A DNA stretch of 64,000 bases from Winogradskyella haliclonae (GCF_014635865.1 NZ_BMDQ01000001.1:124001-188000), one strand, 5' to 3'. Shown: positions 1-9,351, counted from the first letter of the stretch. A program made the numbers and translations. The notes: a model not told the origin generated them from the letters alone.

Positions 1-335
1 ATAACCTCATTAATAGAACCAAGCTTCAAAAAACAGCAGATGTATTAACTATTGGTGATTATACGTTTGATTTTCCAAAACAATTATTAACCTATAAATC
101 TGAGGAAACGCTTCAGCTAACGCATCGAGAAGCGCATCTTTTATTTCATTTAATTAAAAATAAAAACAAAGTTTTAGACCGTTCTTTAATATTGAATAAA
201 CTATGGGGGACAGATGATTTTTTCTCAGCTAGAAGCATGGATGTCTTTATCTCAAAGCTCAGAAAAAAACTAAAACAAGACGACCGTATTCAAATATTGA
301 ATGTTCGAGGATTTGGGTATAAACTAACTGTTTAA
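1..335 (+). CDS. Response regulator, OmpR family, C-terminal part (5' end outside window)
   Basis: The frame is open from base 3 to a TAA at 333-335, giving about 110 residues that match the winged-helix DNA-binding domain of OmpR/PhoB-type two-component regulators. Visible landmarks are LTHREAHLLFHL (first helices), LNKLWG, the recognition-helix region ARSMDVFISKLRKKL, and the closing VRGFGYKL wing. The receiver domain with the phospho-accepting Asp lies upstream of the window, so the partner kinase and signal are unknown. The next gene starts 56 bases downstream on the same strand. Confidence 0.93.
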   Translation, partial: NLINRTKLQKTADVLTIGDYTFDFPKQLLTYKSEETLQLTHREAHLLFHLIKNKNKVLDRSLILNKLWGTDDFFSARSMDVFISKLRKKLKQDDRIQILNVRGFGYKLTV

Positions 336-391
336 CGATTCTACTTATGGCTTAGTGATTGTGGTTTGATTTTTGTACTTTTCAAATCACT

Positions 392-1174
392 ATGAAATCT
401 TTGTTTTATCTTATTTTTTGTTTTTCATTTTTTGCTTTTGCCCAAGATGAGATTCAACTTCAGTTTGAAGCATCTATAGACTTAAAAGCCAAAGATGTTT
501 TTGGCGTAGATACTTTTGGCACACTATATTACTCTGATGACAACCAGAGTTTTTATAAAAAATCGGCAGATACAACTATTAGCTATGCTAATTTTCAATT
601 AGGCAAAATTACCTCAGCCAACACCTTTAACCCATTAAAAATAAATCTGTTTTACCAGGATTTTAATACCGTAATTATTTTAGACAACCGATTAGCAGAA
701 ATCACTAAAGTAGATTTCAATACAATACAAGACTACAAAAACGTATCATTTGTTTCTACTGGCTATGACAATACACTTTGGCTTTTTAATCAAGACTTAC
801 AACAACTTGAGTTATATGATTACCTAAATAATAAGACTCGTGTAAAAACTGTGCCTATACAGTCTCAGGTATTAGATTTAAAAAGTGATTATAACTACTG
901 CTACTTACTTACAGAGAAACATCTTTATATATACAGTTATTTTGGAAGTTTAATCCATAAAATTGAAAACAAAGGCTATACAGAAATGGCATTTAGCAAA
1001 GCTAATCTAGTTTTAAAGAAAGAGAATGCGTTGTTTTTGCTACCAAAAAACAGTATTACTATAAAACCATTAAAAACTTCAGATTTGTTAATAAATCAGT
1101 TTTTGGTAACCAATGAAACCTTGTATATTTACAACGACGAAAAGCTACGTCGCTACCAATTAAAATCACAATAA
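392..1174 (+). CDS. Exported protein of unknown function, possible beta-propeller
   Basis: A 260-residue protein that begins with a clear signal peptide (MKSLFYLIFCFSFFAFAQ) likely cleaved after FAFAQ. I chose the ATG at 392 because an in-frame TTG at 359 would place eleven extra residues before the signal peptide. The mature part is rich in short beta-strand stretches with recurring YxY/LY patterns (LYYSDD, TLWLFNQD, HLYIYSYFG, TLYIYNDE), which suggests a propeller-like fold; that is inference. No catalytic motif is visible. It ends 3 bases before the deoxynucleoside kinase, so the two are probably co-transcribed. Confidence 0.72.
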   Translation: MKSLFYLIFCFSFFAFAQDEIQLQFEASIDLKAKDVFGVDTFGTLYYSDDNQSFYKKSADTTISYANFQLGKITSANTFNPLKINLFYQDFNTVIILDNRLAEITKVDFNTIQDYKNVSFVSTGYDNTLWLFNQDLQQLELYDYLNNKTRVKTVPIQSQVLDLKSDYNYCYLLTEKHLYIYSYFGSLIHKIENKGYTEMAFSKANLVLKKENALFLLPKNSITIKPLKTSDLLINQFLVTNETLYIYNDEKLRRYQLKSQ

Positions 1175-1177
1175 ATT

Positions 1178-1792
1178 ATGCATGTTGCTATTGCGGGGAA
1201 TATCGGCGCAGGAAAAACTACGCTCACAAAATTACTAGCCAAACATTACAAATGGGAAGCGCAACTTGAAGATGTTGTAGACAATCCATATCTAGATGAT
1301 TTTTATAACCAGATGGAGCGCTGGAGCTTTAATTTACAAGTCTATTTCTTAAATAGTAGATTCCGTCAAGTCAATCAAATTCAACAAGGAAAAAAAGATA
1401 TTATACAAGATAGAACCATCTATGAAGATGCTTTTATTTTTGCACCTAATCTACATGCAATGGGTCTAATGACCAATCGTGATTTTGAAAATTACTCATC
1501 TCTTTTTGAGCTAATGGAATCTTTTGTAAAAGGTCCAGATTTATTAATTTACCTGCGTAGTTCTATTCCAAATTTGGTTGCTCAAATTCATAAGAGAGGA
1601 CGTGACTACGAAAACACGATTAGTATTGATTATTTAAGTCGACTTAATGAGCGTTACGAAGCCTGGATTAGTAAATACACTAAAGGCAACCTTTTAATTA
1701 TTGATGTAGACGACCTAGATTTTGTTTCAAATCCCGAAGATTTAGGAGGCATTATTAATAAAATTGATGCAGAAATTAACGGTTTGTTTTAA
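1178..1792 (+). CDS. Deoxynucleoside kinase (dNK/dGK-dAK family)
   Basis: A 204-residue cytoplasmic kinase that phosphorylates deoxynucleosides for dNTP salvage. The P-loop GNIGAGKTT is at residues 7-15, the substrate-site stretch around LEDVVDNPYLDDFY follows, DRTIYEDA (residues 83-90) is the family DR(S/T) motif, and KRGRDYE is the arginine-rich lid. Length is normal for bacterial members of the family. Substrate preference (dA/dG/dC/T) cannot be read from the sequence. It follows the exported protein by 3 bases. Confidence 0.92.
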   Translation: MHVAIAGNIGAGKTTLTKLLAKHYKWEAQLEDVVDNPYLDDFYNQMERWSFNLQVYFLNSRFRQVNQIQQGKKDIIQDRTIYEDAFIFAPNLHAMGLMTNRDFENYSSLFELMESFVKGPDLLIYLRSSIPNLVAQIHKRGRDYENTISIDYLSRLNERYEAWISKYTKGNLLIIDVDDLDFVSNPEDLGGIINKIDAEINGLF

Positions 1793-1936
1793 GATTACTC
1801 TTAGTTATTTTTTAATTAATTAAAATCATAGGCTCAAAACCTATACAATAACTATACAGCTATGACTTAGTTGTAATATGCCATTGTTGTTTTACGTACA
1901 AAGATTGTAACTTACAGAATCTAAACAATTCACCAA

Positions 1937-3553
1937 ATGGCAAATCGAAAGATTGAAATCGCAAAACTATCAGAACTTAAAGATAAGCAACCTGCTTATG
2001 CACTAGTCAAAAACACAGACTTAGTAATTATAAAACATGAAAAAGGCATCTCAGTTCTCTATGGACGATGTCATCATCGTGGCGCTTTGTTAGCAGATGG
2101 TTATATTGAAGGTCATAACCTCATCTGCGGTGTTCATCATTGGGATTATAGATATGATACTGGAGTAAGTGAATATAATAATGAAGAGCAACTACATAAA
2201 TTTCAAGAATATATTGATGGGGATTCGTTGTTGATTGACGAAGATGAAATCATAAATTTTGAAACTAATCACCCGCAACCATTTAATCGCGATGAATACT
2301 TAGGCACATACGCAGACACTCATCCCGAAGATACTGAACCTTACACAGGTTACATAAAAGAGTTAGCCAAAAATGGTTTAAAAAATATTGGTCATCATGG
2401 ATTTTCCGCATCAATGGGAGTTGACAGAAACACACTCCCAAAATGGAATGATATTCAATTTTTACCGGCACAACTGGCTACTCGTCCTCTATTAGATGAA
2501 GACGACGTCGCTACAAAAGTAATTATAGGACCAAATGCAAAGAAACCCTTGGAATTAGACATCCCTTTATTTGTTTCTGATATGAGTTTTGGGGCATTAT
2601 CTCGAGAAGCAAAAATAGCATTGAGTAAAGGTGCAGAAATGGCTGGAACTGGCATTTGTTCTGGTGAAGGCGGTATGCTTCCTGAAGAGCAAGAAAGTAA
2701 CTCAAGATACTTTTACGAATTAGCTTCAGCTCAATTTGGCTTTTCTTGGGATAAATTAGATAATGTCCAAGCATTTCATTTTAAGGGTGGTCAAGGTGCA
2801 AAAACAGGAACTGGAGGTCATTTGCCAGGAAATAAAGTAAGTGCCGAAATTGCAGAAGTTAGAGGACTAAACGAAGGTGAAACGGCAATATCTCCCGCAG
2901 CAAATCCCAATTTTTATACAGCGCAAGATTTTAAAGATTTTGGAGATAAGGTAAGAGAACGTACTGGTGGCATACCTATTGGTTTTAAAATTGCAGCTAG
3001 CCATATTGAAAAGGACATTCAGTTTGCGTTAGACGCTGGTGTAGATTATATTATTCTAGATGGTCGCGGTGGTGGAACAGGCTCTGCGCCTACCATATTA
3101 AGAGATCACATCAATGTCCCAACTATTCCTGCATTAGCAAGAGCAAGAAAATATTTAGATAAAGTAGGCGCAAAGAACATCAGTCTAATTATAACAGGTG
3201 GCTTAAGAGTTGCTGAAGATTTTGCTAAAGCAATGATGCTTGGTGCTGATGCCATTGCAGTTTCAAATTCTGCATTACAAGCCATCGGCTGTTTAGGTAT
3301 GCGAGCTTGCGGGACCAACAATTGCCCTGTTGGCATAGCTACTCAAAAAGAAACGTTGAGAAGCAGATTAATTATTCAGTCTTCGGCAAAGCAATTATAT
3401 AATTATTTTAATGCCACAAATGATTTGATAAAAGTTGTTGCTAGAGCATGTGGTTATGATGATATTTCAAAATTCAACCCTAATGATCTTTCTACATTTG
3501 ACTATGACATGCATAAACTCACTGGTATTAATTATGCTGGTATAAAATTTTAA
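1937..3553 (+). CDS. Rieske-type ferredoxin domain fused to FMN-binding glutamate synthase domain
   Basis: A 538-residue fusion. Residues about 1-110 form a Rieske [2Fe-2S] domain: C45-H-H47 and C64-G-V-H67 give the C-x-H...C-x2-H ligand set. Residues about 150-538 match the FMN-binding/TIM-barrel domain of glutamate synthase large subunit, with GGQGAKTGTGGHLPG, DGRGGGTGSAP and a C-x5-C-x4-C cluster motif at C452, C458 and C463 (the 3Fe-4S ligands in GltB). The N-terminal glutamine amidotransferase domain and the C-terminal GXGXG domain of true GltB are absent, so ammonia cannot be drawn from glutamine by this chain alone. The reaction is therefore uncertain; a redox role with the Rieske centre feeding the FMN site is inferred. 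An unknown gene follows after 3 bases. Confidence 0.88.
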   Translation: MANRKIEIAKLSELKDKQPAYALVKNTDLVIIKHEKGISVLYGRCHHRGALLADGYIEGHNLICGVHHWDYRYDTGVSEYNNEEQLHKFQEYIDGDSLLIDEDEIINFETNHPQPFNRDEYLGTYADTHPEDTEPYTGYIKELAKNGLKNIGHHGFSASMGVDRNTLPKWNDIQFLPAQLATRPLLDEDDVATKVIIGPNAKKPLELDIPLFVSDMSFGALSREAKIALSKGAEMAGTGICSGEGGMLPEEQESNSRYFYELASAQFGFSWDKLDNVQAFHFKGGQGAKTGTGGHLPGNKVSAEIAEVRGLNEGETAISPAANPNFYTAQDFKDFGDKVRERTGGIPIGFKIAASHIEKDIQFALDAGVDYIILDGRGGGTGSAPTILRDHINVPTIPALARARKYLDKVGAKNISLIITGGLRVAEDFAKAMMLGADAIAVSNSALQAIGCLGMRACGTNNCPVGIATQKETLRSRLIIQSSAKQLYNYFNATNDLIKVVARACGYDDISKFNPNDLSTFDYDMHKLTGINYAGIKF

Positions 3554-3556
3554 TTA

Positions 3557-4297
3557 ATGAGACAAACAATGCATTTGACCGCACAGTATTTAGCAACTGC
3601 GGCGATAAGTTTTATCGAAAAAAAAGCTGATGATAGTCATACCAATTTAGGCTGGACAAATCATAATCTAGTAACACATCCATTTCCTAATGGAGATAAA
3701 TTAGGGCTTAATTACGAAAATTTTTCATTAGAGTGGATAGCACAAAATGGAAATAAAGAGCATTTCCTTTTAGATGGAAAAACACATAAGGACATTGTAT
3801 ACTGGATATCTCTTACAAGTATAAATAATGGAATTACAAAACCATATAGTTATAATCTACATTATGAAATTCCAAATAACATAATTGAAAATTCTTATCA
3901 ATTTCAATTAGCTCAACAGAATGAACTTAGCCAATTAATTAAAAATAGAGATTTGGCTTTAGATGTAATATCTAATGTTTTACAATCTAACAACTACAAA
4001 TCCCCTATTAGAATCTGGCCTCATCATTTTGACACTGGCGCTTTTTTTTATATTAATGAGAATCTGTCTATCGGAATTGGAATGGCAATGCCAGATACGT
4101 TAATTAATGACTTTTATTTTTATATAAGTGGCTATAATGGTCATGATTCAGTAGATATTATCAACCCAACTTCGCATAAAAATTACTATGGTGATAGCTG
4201 GAAGGGATTTGCGTTGTCTATTAAAAACCTTAATAAAGAAGCTGCTATTGATTTTTGTAAAACTGCAATTAATACATATAAAAAATCTATAAAATAA
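3557..4297 (+). CDS. Conserved-looking protein of unknown function
   Basis: A 246-residue soluble protein without signal peptide or membrane segments. I do not recognise a family with certainty. Notable short stretches are LGWTNHNL, IRIWPHHFDTGAFF and IGIGMAMPD, which look like a conserved His/Asp-containing core. The start at 3557 lies 3 bases after the stop of the Rieske/glutamate-synthase gene; a second Met at codon 5 is possible. The spacing implies one transcript with that gene. Its 3' end overlaps the convergent App1-like gene by 11 bases. Confidence 0.72.
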   Translation: MRQTMHLTAQYLATAAISFIEKKADDSHTNLGWTNHNLVTHPFPNGDKLGLNYENFSLEWIAQNGNKEHFLLDGKTHKDIVYWISLTSINNGITKPYSYNLHYEIPNNIIENSYQFQLAQQNELSQLIKNRDLALDVISNVLQSNNYKSPIRIWPHHFDTGAFFYINENLSIGIGMAMPDTLINDFYFYISGYNGHDSVDIINPTSHKNYYGDSWKGFALSIKNLNKEAAIDFCKTAINTYKKSIK

Positions 4298-5264
4298 AAT
4301 TATGCTTTTTAGCATGCTCAATCGCTTGTTTACTATCGTCAACGATTAAAACCGGCAGCTCTTTATAATCTTTAAATAGATTCTGAATACGTTTCATTCT
4401 TTTTTTATGATCTACACTACGTAGGTATATTGCGGCTATTCTATTTGGGAATTTTTTGACGACATCTAAATAAATATAGGCATCTTTTTCACCACAATCT
4501 CCAATAAGTATAAAGTTTAAATTCGGATATGTATTTAAAATATTGTACACCTCATGATATTTATGTGCCAATTCTGGCTTTGGTGTCTTATCGAACGGTG
4601 TACGAAAATCACGTAATAAAATTGGCCCTTTAGGGAATGTATTAGATTTCAGAAAGAATGCCAAATAACGATACAAATTCCAAGGGCTATTACTCACATA
4701 AAAAATAGGATTTACAGTATTGTGAAGCAATTTGTAAAACTCTACGGTACCTTCTAAAGCTTTTCGTTTTAAAGGCGTTTTAAAAAGTGTATTAACAATA
4801 ACTTTCCACTTTAATCTTGAAGTTACACCTGTATACAAAATGGTATCATCAATATCACTAATAACACCAAATTGTGCATTATCTGATGGTACTAACATTT
4901 CACCAGTAAACTGATTATTTAATTGTATTTGACGTGTTATGGTTTCATCGTTATAACTTACTGTATAGTCTAACCAACCTTCACTATCAGTATTAATATC
5001 AATTTCTGAGGTAGTATCTTTTAAGTAATAGCCTTCAGCATCTGTTTTTAATTCAAAATTAGTGTTATGAATATTAATTTGAATGACCGCATTTCGGATT
5101 TCGTCTGTTTCAAAACGCTTCCAAGAATTAACCAGAAGATTAAACCAGCCTTTCTTTGACAAATCTATATCCTCATCCTCCAATGCCCGACCTCGTAAAT
5201 ACAAATGGTTCTTGGTACCATATGTTAAAAACGGGATAATTTGTAGGGGGTCTTTTTTTAGCAT
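4287..5264 (-). CDS. App1-like phosphatidate phosphatase domain protein (DUF2183)
   Basis: A 325-residue protein with the DUF2183 catalytic domain of yeast App1, a Mg2+-dependent phosphatidate phosphatase of the HAD type. The DxDxT core is SDIDDTI with D137, D139 and T141; further HAD-like landmarks are YVSNSPWNLY and LIGDCGEKD near the C terminus. Residues about 15-120 resemble the N-terminal beta domain usual in bacterial members. There is no signal peptide, so it is probably cytoplasmic. Substrate in bacteria is not established; lipid phosphate is an inference from App1. Its tail overlaps the convergent plus-strand gene. Confidence 0.86.
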   Translation of the reverse strand: MLKKDPLQIIPFLTYGTKNHLYLRGRALEDEDIDLSKKGWFNLLVNSWKRFETDEIRNAVIQINIHNTNFELKTDAEGYYLKDTTSEIDINTDSEGWLDYTVSYNDETITRQIQLNNQFTGEMLVPSDNAQFGVISDIDDTILYTGVTSRLKWKVIVNTLFKTPLKRKALEGTVEFYKLLHNTVNPIFYVSNSPWNLYRYLAFFLKSNTFPKGPILLRDFRTPFDKTPKPELAHKYHEVYNILNTYPNLNFILIGDCGEKDAYIYLDVVKKFPNRIAAIYLRSVDHKKRMKRIQNLFKDYKELPVLIVDDSKQAIEHAKKHNFIL

Positions 5265-5279
5265 TACCCAAATATAAAA

Positions 5280-5316
5280 AAACCACGCTTTCTTTTAACT
5301 TAAGAAAGCGTGGTTT
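5280..5316 (-). terminator. Intrinsic terminator of hppA
   Basis: A perfect 15-bp stem (5280-5294 with 5302-5316, core CCACGCTTTCTT) with a 7-base loop. On the minus strand it is followed by a run of seven T, so it ends transcription of the membrane pyrophosphatase 22 bases after its stop codon. A weaker T-rich side on the plus strand may give some activity the other way. Confidence 0.88.
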
Positions 5317-5338
5317 ATTTATTTAGATTTGAAAATTA

Positions 5339-7747
5339 CTATTTCGTAATTTCTACCTTTTTTACTTTACTCTTTAAATAAGCTTTAGAATTTTCAAAAG
5401 CTACAAGCTTGGCTTCAACTTCTTCTATAGTGCCTTTGATTATTTTTTCACTTACAACTTCTTTCCCTTTTACAAAAGCAGTATGAGTAATTTTAGCCAT
5501 TGCTATATCATCTGACCCTACAGACATCTCTATATTAATCTCACTCTGCCTATTAGCTAAACCTTCTTCAATAGAATGACCTCCTAAAATTGGTGCTATT
5601 ACTAAACCTATTAAACATGTTAGCTTAATTAAAATATTCATAGATGGTCCAGATGTATCTTTAAAAGGGTCACCAACAGTATCTCCAGTTACTGCTGCCT
5701 TGTGTGCATCAGAACCTTTATATGTCATTTCACCATTTATTTCAACTCCAGCTTCAAAAGACTTCTTAGCATTATCCCATGCACCACCTGCATTATTTTG
5801 GAAAATCGCCCAAAGCACACCACTAACAGATACCCCAGCCATATAACCCCCAAGCATTTCTGCTACTAGTTTATGATTCTCTGGATAGATTAAAATTCCT
5901 ACTAATACGATTACAATTGGAAAACCGATAGTTAATATTCCCGGCAACAACATTTGTTTTAGAGAGGCTTTAGTAGAGATATCTACACATTTATCGTATT
6001 CTGGTTTTCCTGTACCTTCCATGATGCCAGGAATTTCTTTAAACTGCCTTCTTACTTCTTCTACCATTTCCATAGCAGCTTTCCCTACAGAACTCATAGC
6101 TAATGCAGAGAATACAACTGGCACCATTCCTCCAACAAAAAGCATTGCCAATACAGGTGCCTTAAAGATGTTAATACCGTCGATATCAGTAAACGTTACA
6201 TAGGCCGCGAATAGTGCTAATGCTGTTAATGCTGCAGAAGCAATTGCAAAACCTTTACCTGTTGCTGCAGTTGTATTACCTACAGAATCAAGGATATCTG
6301 TACGCTCTCTAACAATTGGTTCTTGCTCACTCATCTCTGCAATACCGCCAGCGTTATCAGCAATAGGTCCAAATGCATCAATAGCCAATTGCATTGCTGT
6401 TGTTGCCATCATTGCTGATGCTGCCATTGCTACACCATAAAATCCTGCAAAGGCGTATGAAGCCCATATAGCAACAGCAAATAATAATACAGAGCTAAAT
6501 GTAGAAATCATACCTGTTGCCAAACCTGCAATTATGTTTGTGGCTGCACCAGTACTTGATTGTTGTACGATATTTAAGATTGGCTTTTTACCTAATCCTG
6601 TGTAATATTCTGTAAAAGAAGAAATAGCGCCTCCTACAACTAACCCTACTAAGGTTGCATAGAATACTCGCATTGAAGAGATTTCCTGTAAACCTTCTCC
6701 AAAGAATTCCATTTTCATTGTCTCAGGAAGCATCCATGTTACCAAACCAAAACAAGCCGCTGCTACTAAAGCAATAGATGTCCAGTTACCAATATTAAGG
6801 GCTTTTTGCACTTGAGCTTCTTTTGCATCGTTAGAAGAAATTTTAACTAAGAATGTTCCAATAATTGAAATAATAATTCCAGCTCCAGCAATAGCCATTG
6901 GTAATAAGATTGGTCCAATACCTCCAAATGCATCAGTAATAGCACCGCCCATATCTTTAATGATATAATTACCTAGTACCATTGCAGCCAAAACAGTTGC
7001 TACATATGACCCAAATAAATCAGCGCCCATTCCGGCAACATCACCAACATTATCACCCACATTATCTGCAATTGTTGCAGGGTTACGGGGATCATCTTCA
7101 GGAATACCTGCTTCTACTTTACCAACTAAATCGGCACCTACATCTGCTGCTTTTGTATAGATACCTCCACCTACGCGTGCAAATAATGCAATAGACTCAG
7201 CTCCCAGAGAGAAACCTGCTAGTGTTTCTAATACCAATGTCATATCGGTAGTGTTTGTCCACTCGCCTCCCATAAACATTTTGTAGAAAAGGATAAAAAA
7301 CGCCGTTAAACCTAATACAGCTAAACCTGCAACACCAAGTCCCATAACTGTTCCACCACCAAACGAAATGTTTAATGCTTTTGGTAAACTCGTCTTTGCT
7401 GCTTGCGTAGTTCTTACATTAGTTTTTGTAGCTATACGCATACCTATATTACCTGCTACTGCAGAAAATACAGCTCCGATAATAAAAGCGATAATAATTA
7501 AGTAACTTGTAGACTCTACAACTGTTGCAACACCAGCTAATGCTATACTTGCTCCGATTACAAAAAAAGTTAAGAGTTTGTATTCTGCTTTTAAGAACGC
7601 AAGAGCACCTACATAAATATGATCAGATATCTCTTTCATCTTACCATCACCTGCATCTTGTTTCATAACCCAAGAGCGCTTTATAAGCATATAAATTAAA
7701 CCTAAAATAGCCAGAACTATTGGCATCCAAATCATGTATGATTCCAT
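5339..7747 (-). CDS. hppA: Membrane-bound ion-translocating pyrophosphatase, K+-dependent type
   Basis: An 802-residue, many-helix inner-membrane pump that couples pyrophosphate hydrolysis to H+ and/or Na+ export. Signature motifs: [40 protein letters not shown] (Mg-PPi site) and DNAGGIAEM. The stretch [10 protein letters not shown] has Ala then Gly at the two positions that in K+-independent enzymes are Lys and Thr, so this belongs to the K+-dependent subfamily, which contains the Na+ pumps as well as H+ pumps; the ion cannot be decided here. Length is at the long end, with a C-terminal extension after about residue 720 ([18 protein letters not shown] onward) that is not part of the usual core. 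A soluble pyrophosphatase gene lies directly upstream on the same strand. Confidence 0.97.
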   Translation of the reverse strand: MESYMIWMPIVLAILGLIYMLIKRSWVMKQDAGDGKMKEISDHIYVGALAFLKAEYKLLTFFVIGASIALAGVATVVESTSYLIIIAFIIGAVFSAVAGNIGMRIATKTNVRTTQAAKTSLPKALNISFGGGTVMGLGVAGLAVLGLTAFFILFYKMFMGGEWTNTTDMTLVLETLAGFSLGAESIALFARVGGGIYTKAADVGADLVGKVEAGIPEDDPRNPATIADNVGDNVGDVAGMGADLFGSYVATVLAAMVLGNYIIKDMGGAITDAFGGIGPILLPMAIAGAGIIISIIGTFLVKISSNDAKEAQVQKALNIGNWTSIALVAAACFGLVTWMLPETMKMEFFGEGLQEISSMRVFYATLVGLVVGGAISSFTEYYTGLGKKPILNIVQQSSTGAATNIIAGLATGMISTFSSVLLFAVAIWASYAFAGFYGVAMAASAMMATTAMQLAIDAFGPIADNAGGIAEMSEQEPIVRERTDILDSVGNTTAATGKGFAIASAALTALALFAAYVTFTDIDGINIFKAPVLAMLFVGGMVPVVFSALAMSSVGKAAMEMVEEVRRQFKEIPGIMEGTGKPEYDKCVDISTKASLKQMLLPGILTIGFPIVIVLVGILIYPENHKLVAEMLGGYMAGVSVSGVLWAIFQNNAGGAWDNAKKSFEAGVEINGEMTYKGSDAHKAAVTGDTVGDPFKDTSGPSMNILIKLTCLIGLVIAPILGGHSIEEGLANRQSEINIEMSVGSDDIAMAKITHTAFVKGKEVVSEKIIKGTIEEVEAKLVAFENSKAYLKSKVKKVEITK

Positions 7748-7784
7748 ATTGTTTTTATTTAATTTGATTAGTTTTTTAGCTGGG

Positions 7785-7792
7785 CAAATGTA
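7785..7792 (-). promoter_or_regulatory. Possible -7 element of hppA promoter
   Basis: The minus strand reads TACATTTG, a full match to the Bacteroidota -7 consensus TAnnTTTG, 37 bases before the hppA start codon and just after the upstream hairpin. No TTG was found at the expected -33 spacing, so the call rests on one box only. Confidence 0.35.
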
Positions 7793-7812
7793 GTAAAATG
7801 ATACCTAATAAG

Positions 7813-7845
7813 AAAGTCCTTCTGCATTGCTTGCAAAAGGACTTT
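7813..7845 (-). terminator. Hairpin terminator after ppa
   Basis: A 9-bp stem AAAGTCCTT (7813-7821) with AAGGACTTT (7837-7845), lying between ppa and hppA. The T run (7843-7850) is on the plus-strand side; on the minus strand only TTTCTTATT follows, so termination of ppa may be partial. It separates the two pyrophosphatase genes into at least partly independent units. Confidence 0.6.
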
Positions 7846-7870
7846 TTTTTAATACAATCTTTACATCTAC

Positions 7871-8398
7871 CTAAATCGTAAAATCGCCATTAGTTTTATG
7901 TTCGCTATTTTCATAACGCTCTACACATTTATTAAGGATATCGTAAGCTTCTTTAGCATCACCCCAACCACCAACATCTACTTTTTTCTTTTCAAGATCT
8001 TTATACACTTGAAAGAAGTGTGTAATTTCTTTTTTACGATGTGGATTTAAATCTGATATATCCTCGTAGCTATTCCAAATAGGGTCAGTAACTGGCACGC
8101 AGATTAGTTTTTCATCTGGACCTTTTTCGTCAGCCATATGAAAAACCCCAATTGGTTTAACCTCCATTACACACATGGGAAATGTTGGCTCTGTACCCAT
8201 GACTAGTACGTCTAATGGATCGCCATCCAATGCTAAAGTCTCAGGAATAAACCCATAATCTCCAGGATACATCATTGACGAGAACAACATACGATCAAAA
8301 CGTATTTTATTAAGCTCAAAGTCATACTCGTACTTATTACGACTTCCTTTAGGAATTTCTATTAATACATCGAAAGTTAATTTTCCGCTAACTGTCAT
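7871..8398 (-). CDS. ppa: Soluble inorganic pyrophosphatase, family I
   Basis: A 175-residue cytoplasmic enzyme that hydrolyses pyrophosphate to two phosphates using Mg2+. Family I hallmarks: EIPKGSRNKYEYD near the N terminus, YPGDYGFIPET, and the metal-binding DGDPLDVLV. Length fits bacterial family I enzymes. It lies just upstream of hppA on the same strand, with a hairpin between, so the cell keeps an energy-wasting and an energy-conserving pyrophosphatase side by side. A good TAnnTTTG box precedes it. Confidence 0.97.
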   Translation of the reverse strand: MTVSGKLTFDVLIEIPKGSRNKYEYDFELNKIRFDRMLFSSMMYPGDYGFIPETLALDGDPLDVLVMGTEPTFPMCVMEVKPIGVFHMADEKGPDEKLICVPVTDPIWNSYEDISDLNPHRKKEITHFFQVYKDLEKKKVDVGGWGDAKEAYDILNKCVERYENSEHKTNGDFTI

Positions 8399-8423
8399 AA
8401 TATCTAATTTTTAAAAAGGGGTG

Positions 8424-8456
8424 CAAAGATAGTTTAATGTTTGATTACAAAAACAA
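8424..8456 (-). promoter_or_regulatory. Promoter of ppa
   Basis: Minus strand: -7 box TATCTTTG (8431-8424) matching TAnnTTTG. Upstream TTG candidates lie at 8450-8448 (16-base spacer) and 8456-8454 (22-base spacer), neither at the ideal 19. The box is 26 bases from the ppa start codon, which fits a short leader. Confidence 0.5.
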
Positions 8457-8470
8457 TTTTCGAATATTTA

Positions 8471-9310
8471 TTAGAGCATTTTTAAAGTATTAACCTCTTG
8501 TATGGTCAAATGTTTCCAATGACCTCTAGGAATATCTTTCTTAGTCAGGTGTCCTATTGAAACGCAGTCTATTTTTACTAAATCGTATTTAAGTTCATCA
8601 AAAATAGCACGTAAAATAGTATTACCTGTATTTTTAATTTTTATACCGATTTTATTTTTTGACTCACCGTCAATATAGCTTATTTCTTCTACTGAAATAA
8701 GTTTTCCTTTAATCTTAAAACCTTCTTTTATTTTTTTGAAGTCTTCAAACTTTAAATTTTTATCTAACTCAACTTGAAATAATCGTGCAACCCCATTTTT
8801 AGAATTGGTAAATTTCTGTACAACTTCATCATCATTAGTAAATAACAACAAGCCTAAAGAATTACGCCCTAAGCGACCAATGGGCTTTATTCTAGCGCTA
8901 GTAGCATTCGACACTAAATCCATCACGGTTCTACCTTTACCTTCAGCAGTTGTAGTTGCAAAACCTTTTGGTTTATTTAGTAACACATAAGCCTTTGGTT
9001 CTGGATTAATACGACGACCATCGAAACGTACTTCGTCAGTTGGTTTTACTTTATAACCCATCTCGGTAACTACTTTACCGTTTACAGTTACCAAACCTAT
9101 AGAAATATTTTCATCAGCTTCACGGCGAGAGCACATCCCAGAATTTGCAATGTATTTGTTAAGACGAATTTCGTCTGGATTAGATGGTTTTTTAGGGGTC
9201 GTCTTTTTTCTAGTCGCAGAATACTGTCTAGAAAATGACTTCTTTCCTCCTACGGATTTCTGTTTTCCGTCTCTCTTTCCTTTCCCTTTATTACCTTGCT
9301 GTCTCGTCAT
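8471..9310 (-). CDS. RsuA/RluB-family pseudouridine synthase paralogue lacking the catalytic Asp
   Basis: A 279-residue protein. Residues 1-45 are a basic tail rich in Lys, Arg and Gly. Residues 48-100 form an S4 RNA-binding domain (IRLNKYIANSGMCSRREAD), and 106-279 match the RsuA/RluB/RluE catalytic domain (YVLLNKPKG, GLLLFTND, IPRGHW). The catalytic motif that should read GRLD reads GRLGRNS, with Gly at residue 148 in place of the essential Asp; the usual NRxVRR stretch is also altered to NTILRAIF. I infer that it binds rRNA but may not make pseudouridine. The codon at that place is GGG, so a single-base sequencing error from GAT/GAC does not explain it. It follows the mevalonate-nitrilase genes on the same strand. 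Confidence 0.85.
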   Translation of the reverse strand: MTRQQGNKGKGKRDGKQKSVGGKKSFSRQYSATRKKTTPKKPSNPDEIRLNKYIANSGMCSRREADENISIGLVTVNGKVVTEMGYKVKPTDEVRFDGRRINPEPKAYVLLNKPKGFATTTAEGKGRTVMDLVSNATSARIKPIGRLGRNSLGLLLFTNDDEVVQKFTNSKNGVARLFQVELDKNLKFEDFKKIKEGFKIKGKLISVEEISYIDGESKNKIGIKIKNTGNTILRAIFDELKYDLVKIDCVSIGHLTKKDIPRGHWKHLTIQEVNTLKML

Positions 9311-9351
9311 GACTAAATTTTTTGCAAAGGTAATACAATAGTTTACATGTA

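Noticed and set aside
359..391. TTG start at 359 for the exported protein.
   Set aside because: The signal peptide begins at the ATG at 392; the extra residues are not signal-like.
2283..3336. Several minus-strand open frames across the Rieske/glutamate-synthase gene.
   Set aside because: They lie within a well-supported coding region with conserved cofactor motifs and show no family features.
6982..7194. Plus-strand frame of about 70 codons rich in His and Gln inside hppA.
   Set aside because: It is the complement of the conserved pyrophosphatase motifs; composition is a frame artefact and there is no support for expression.
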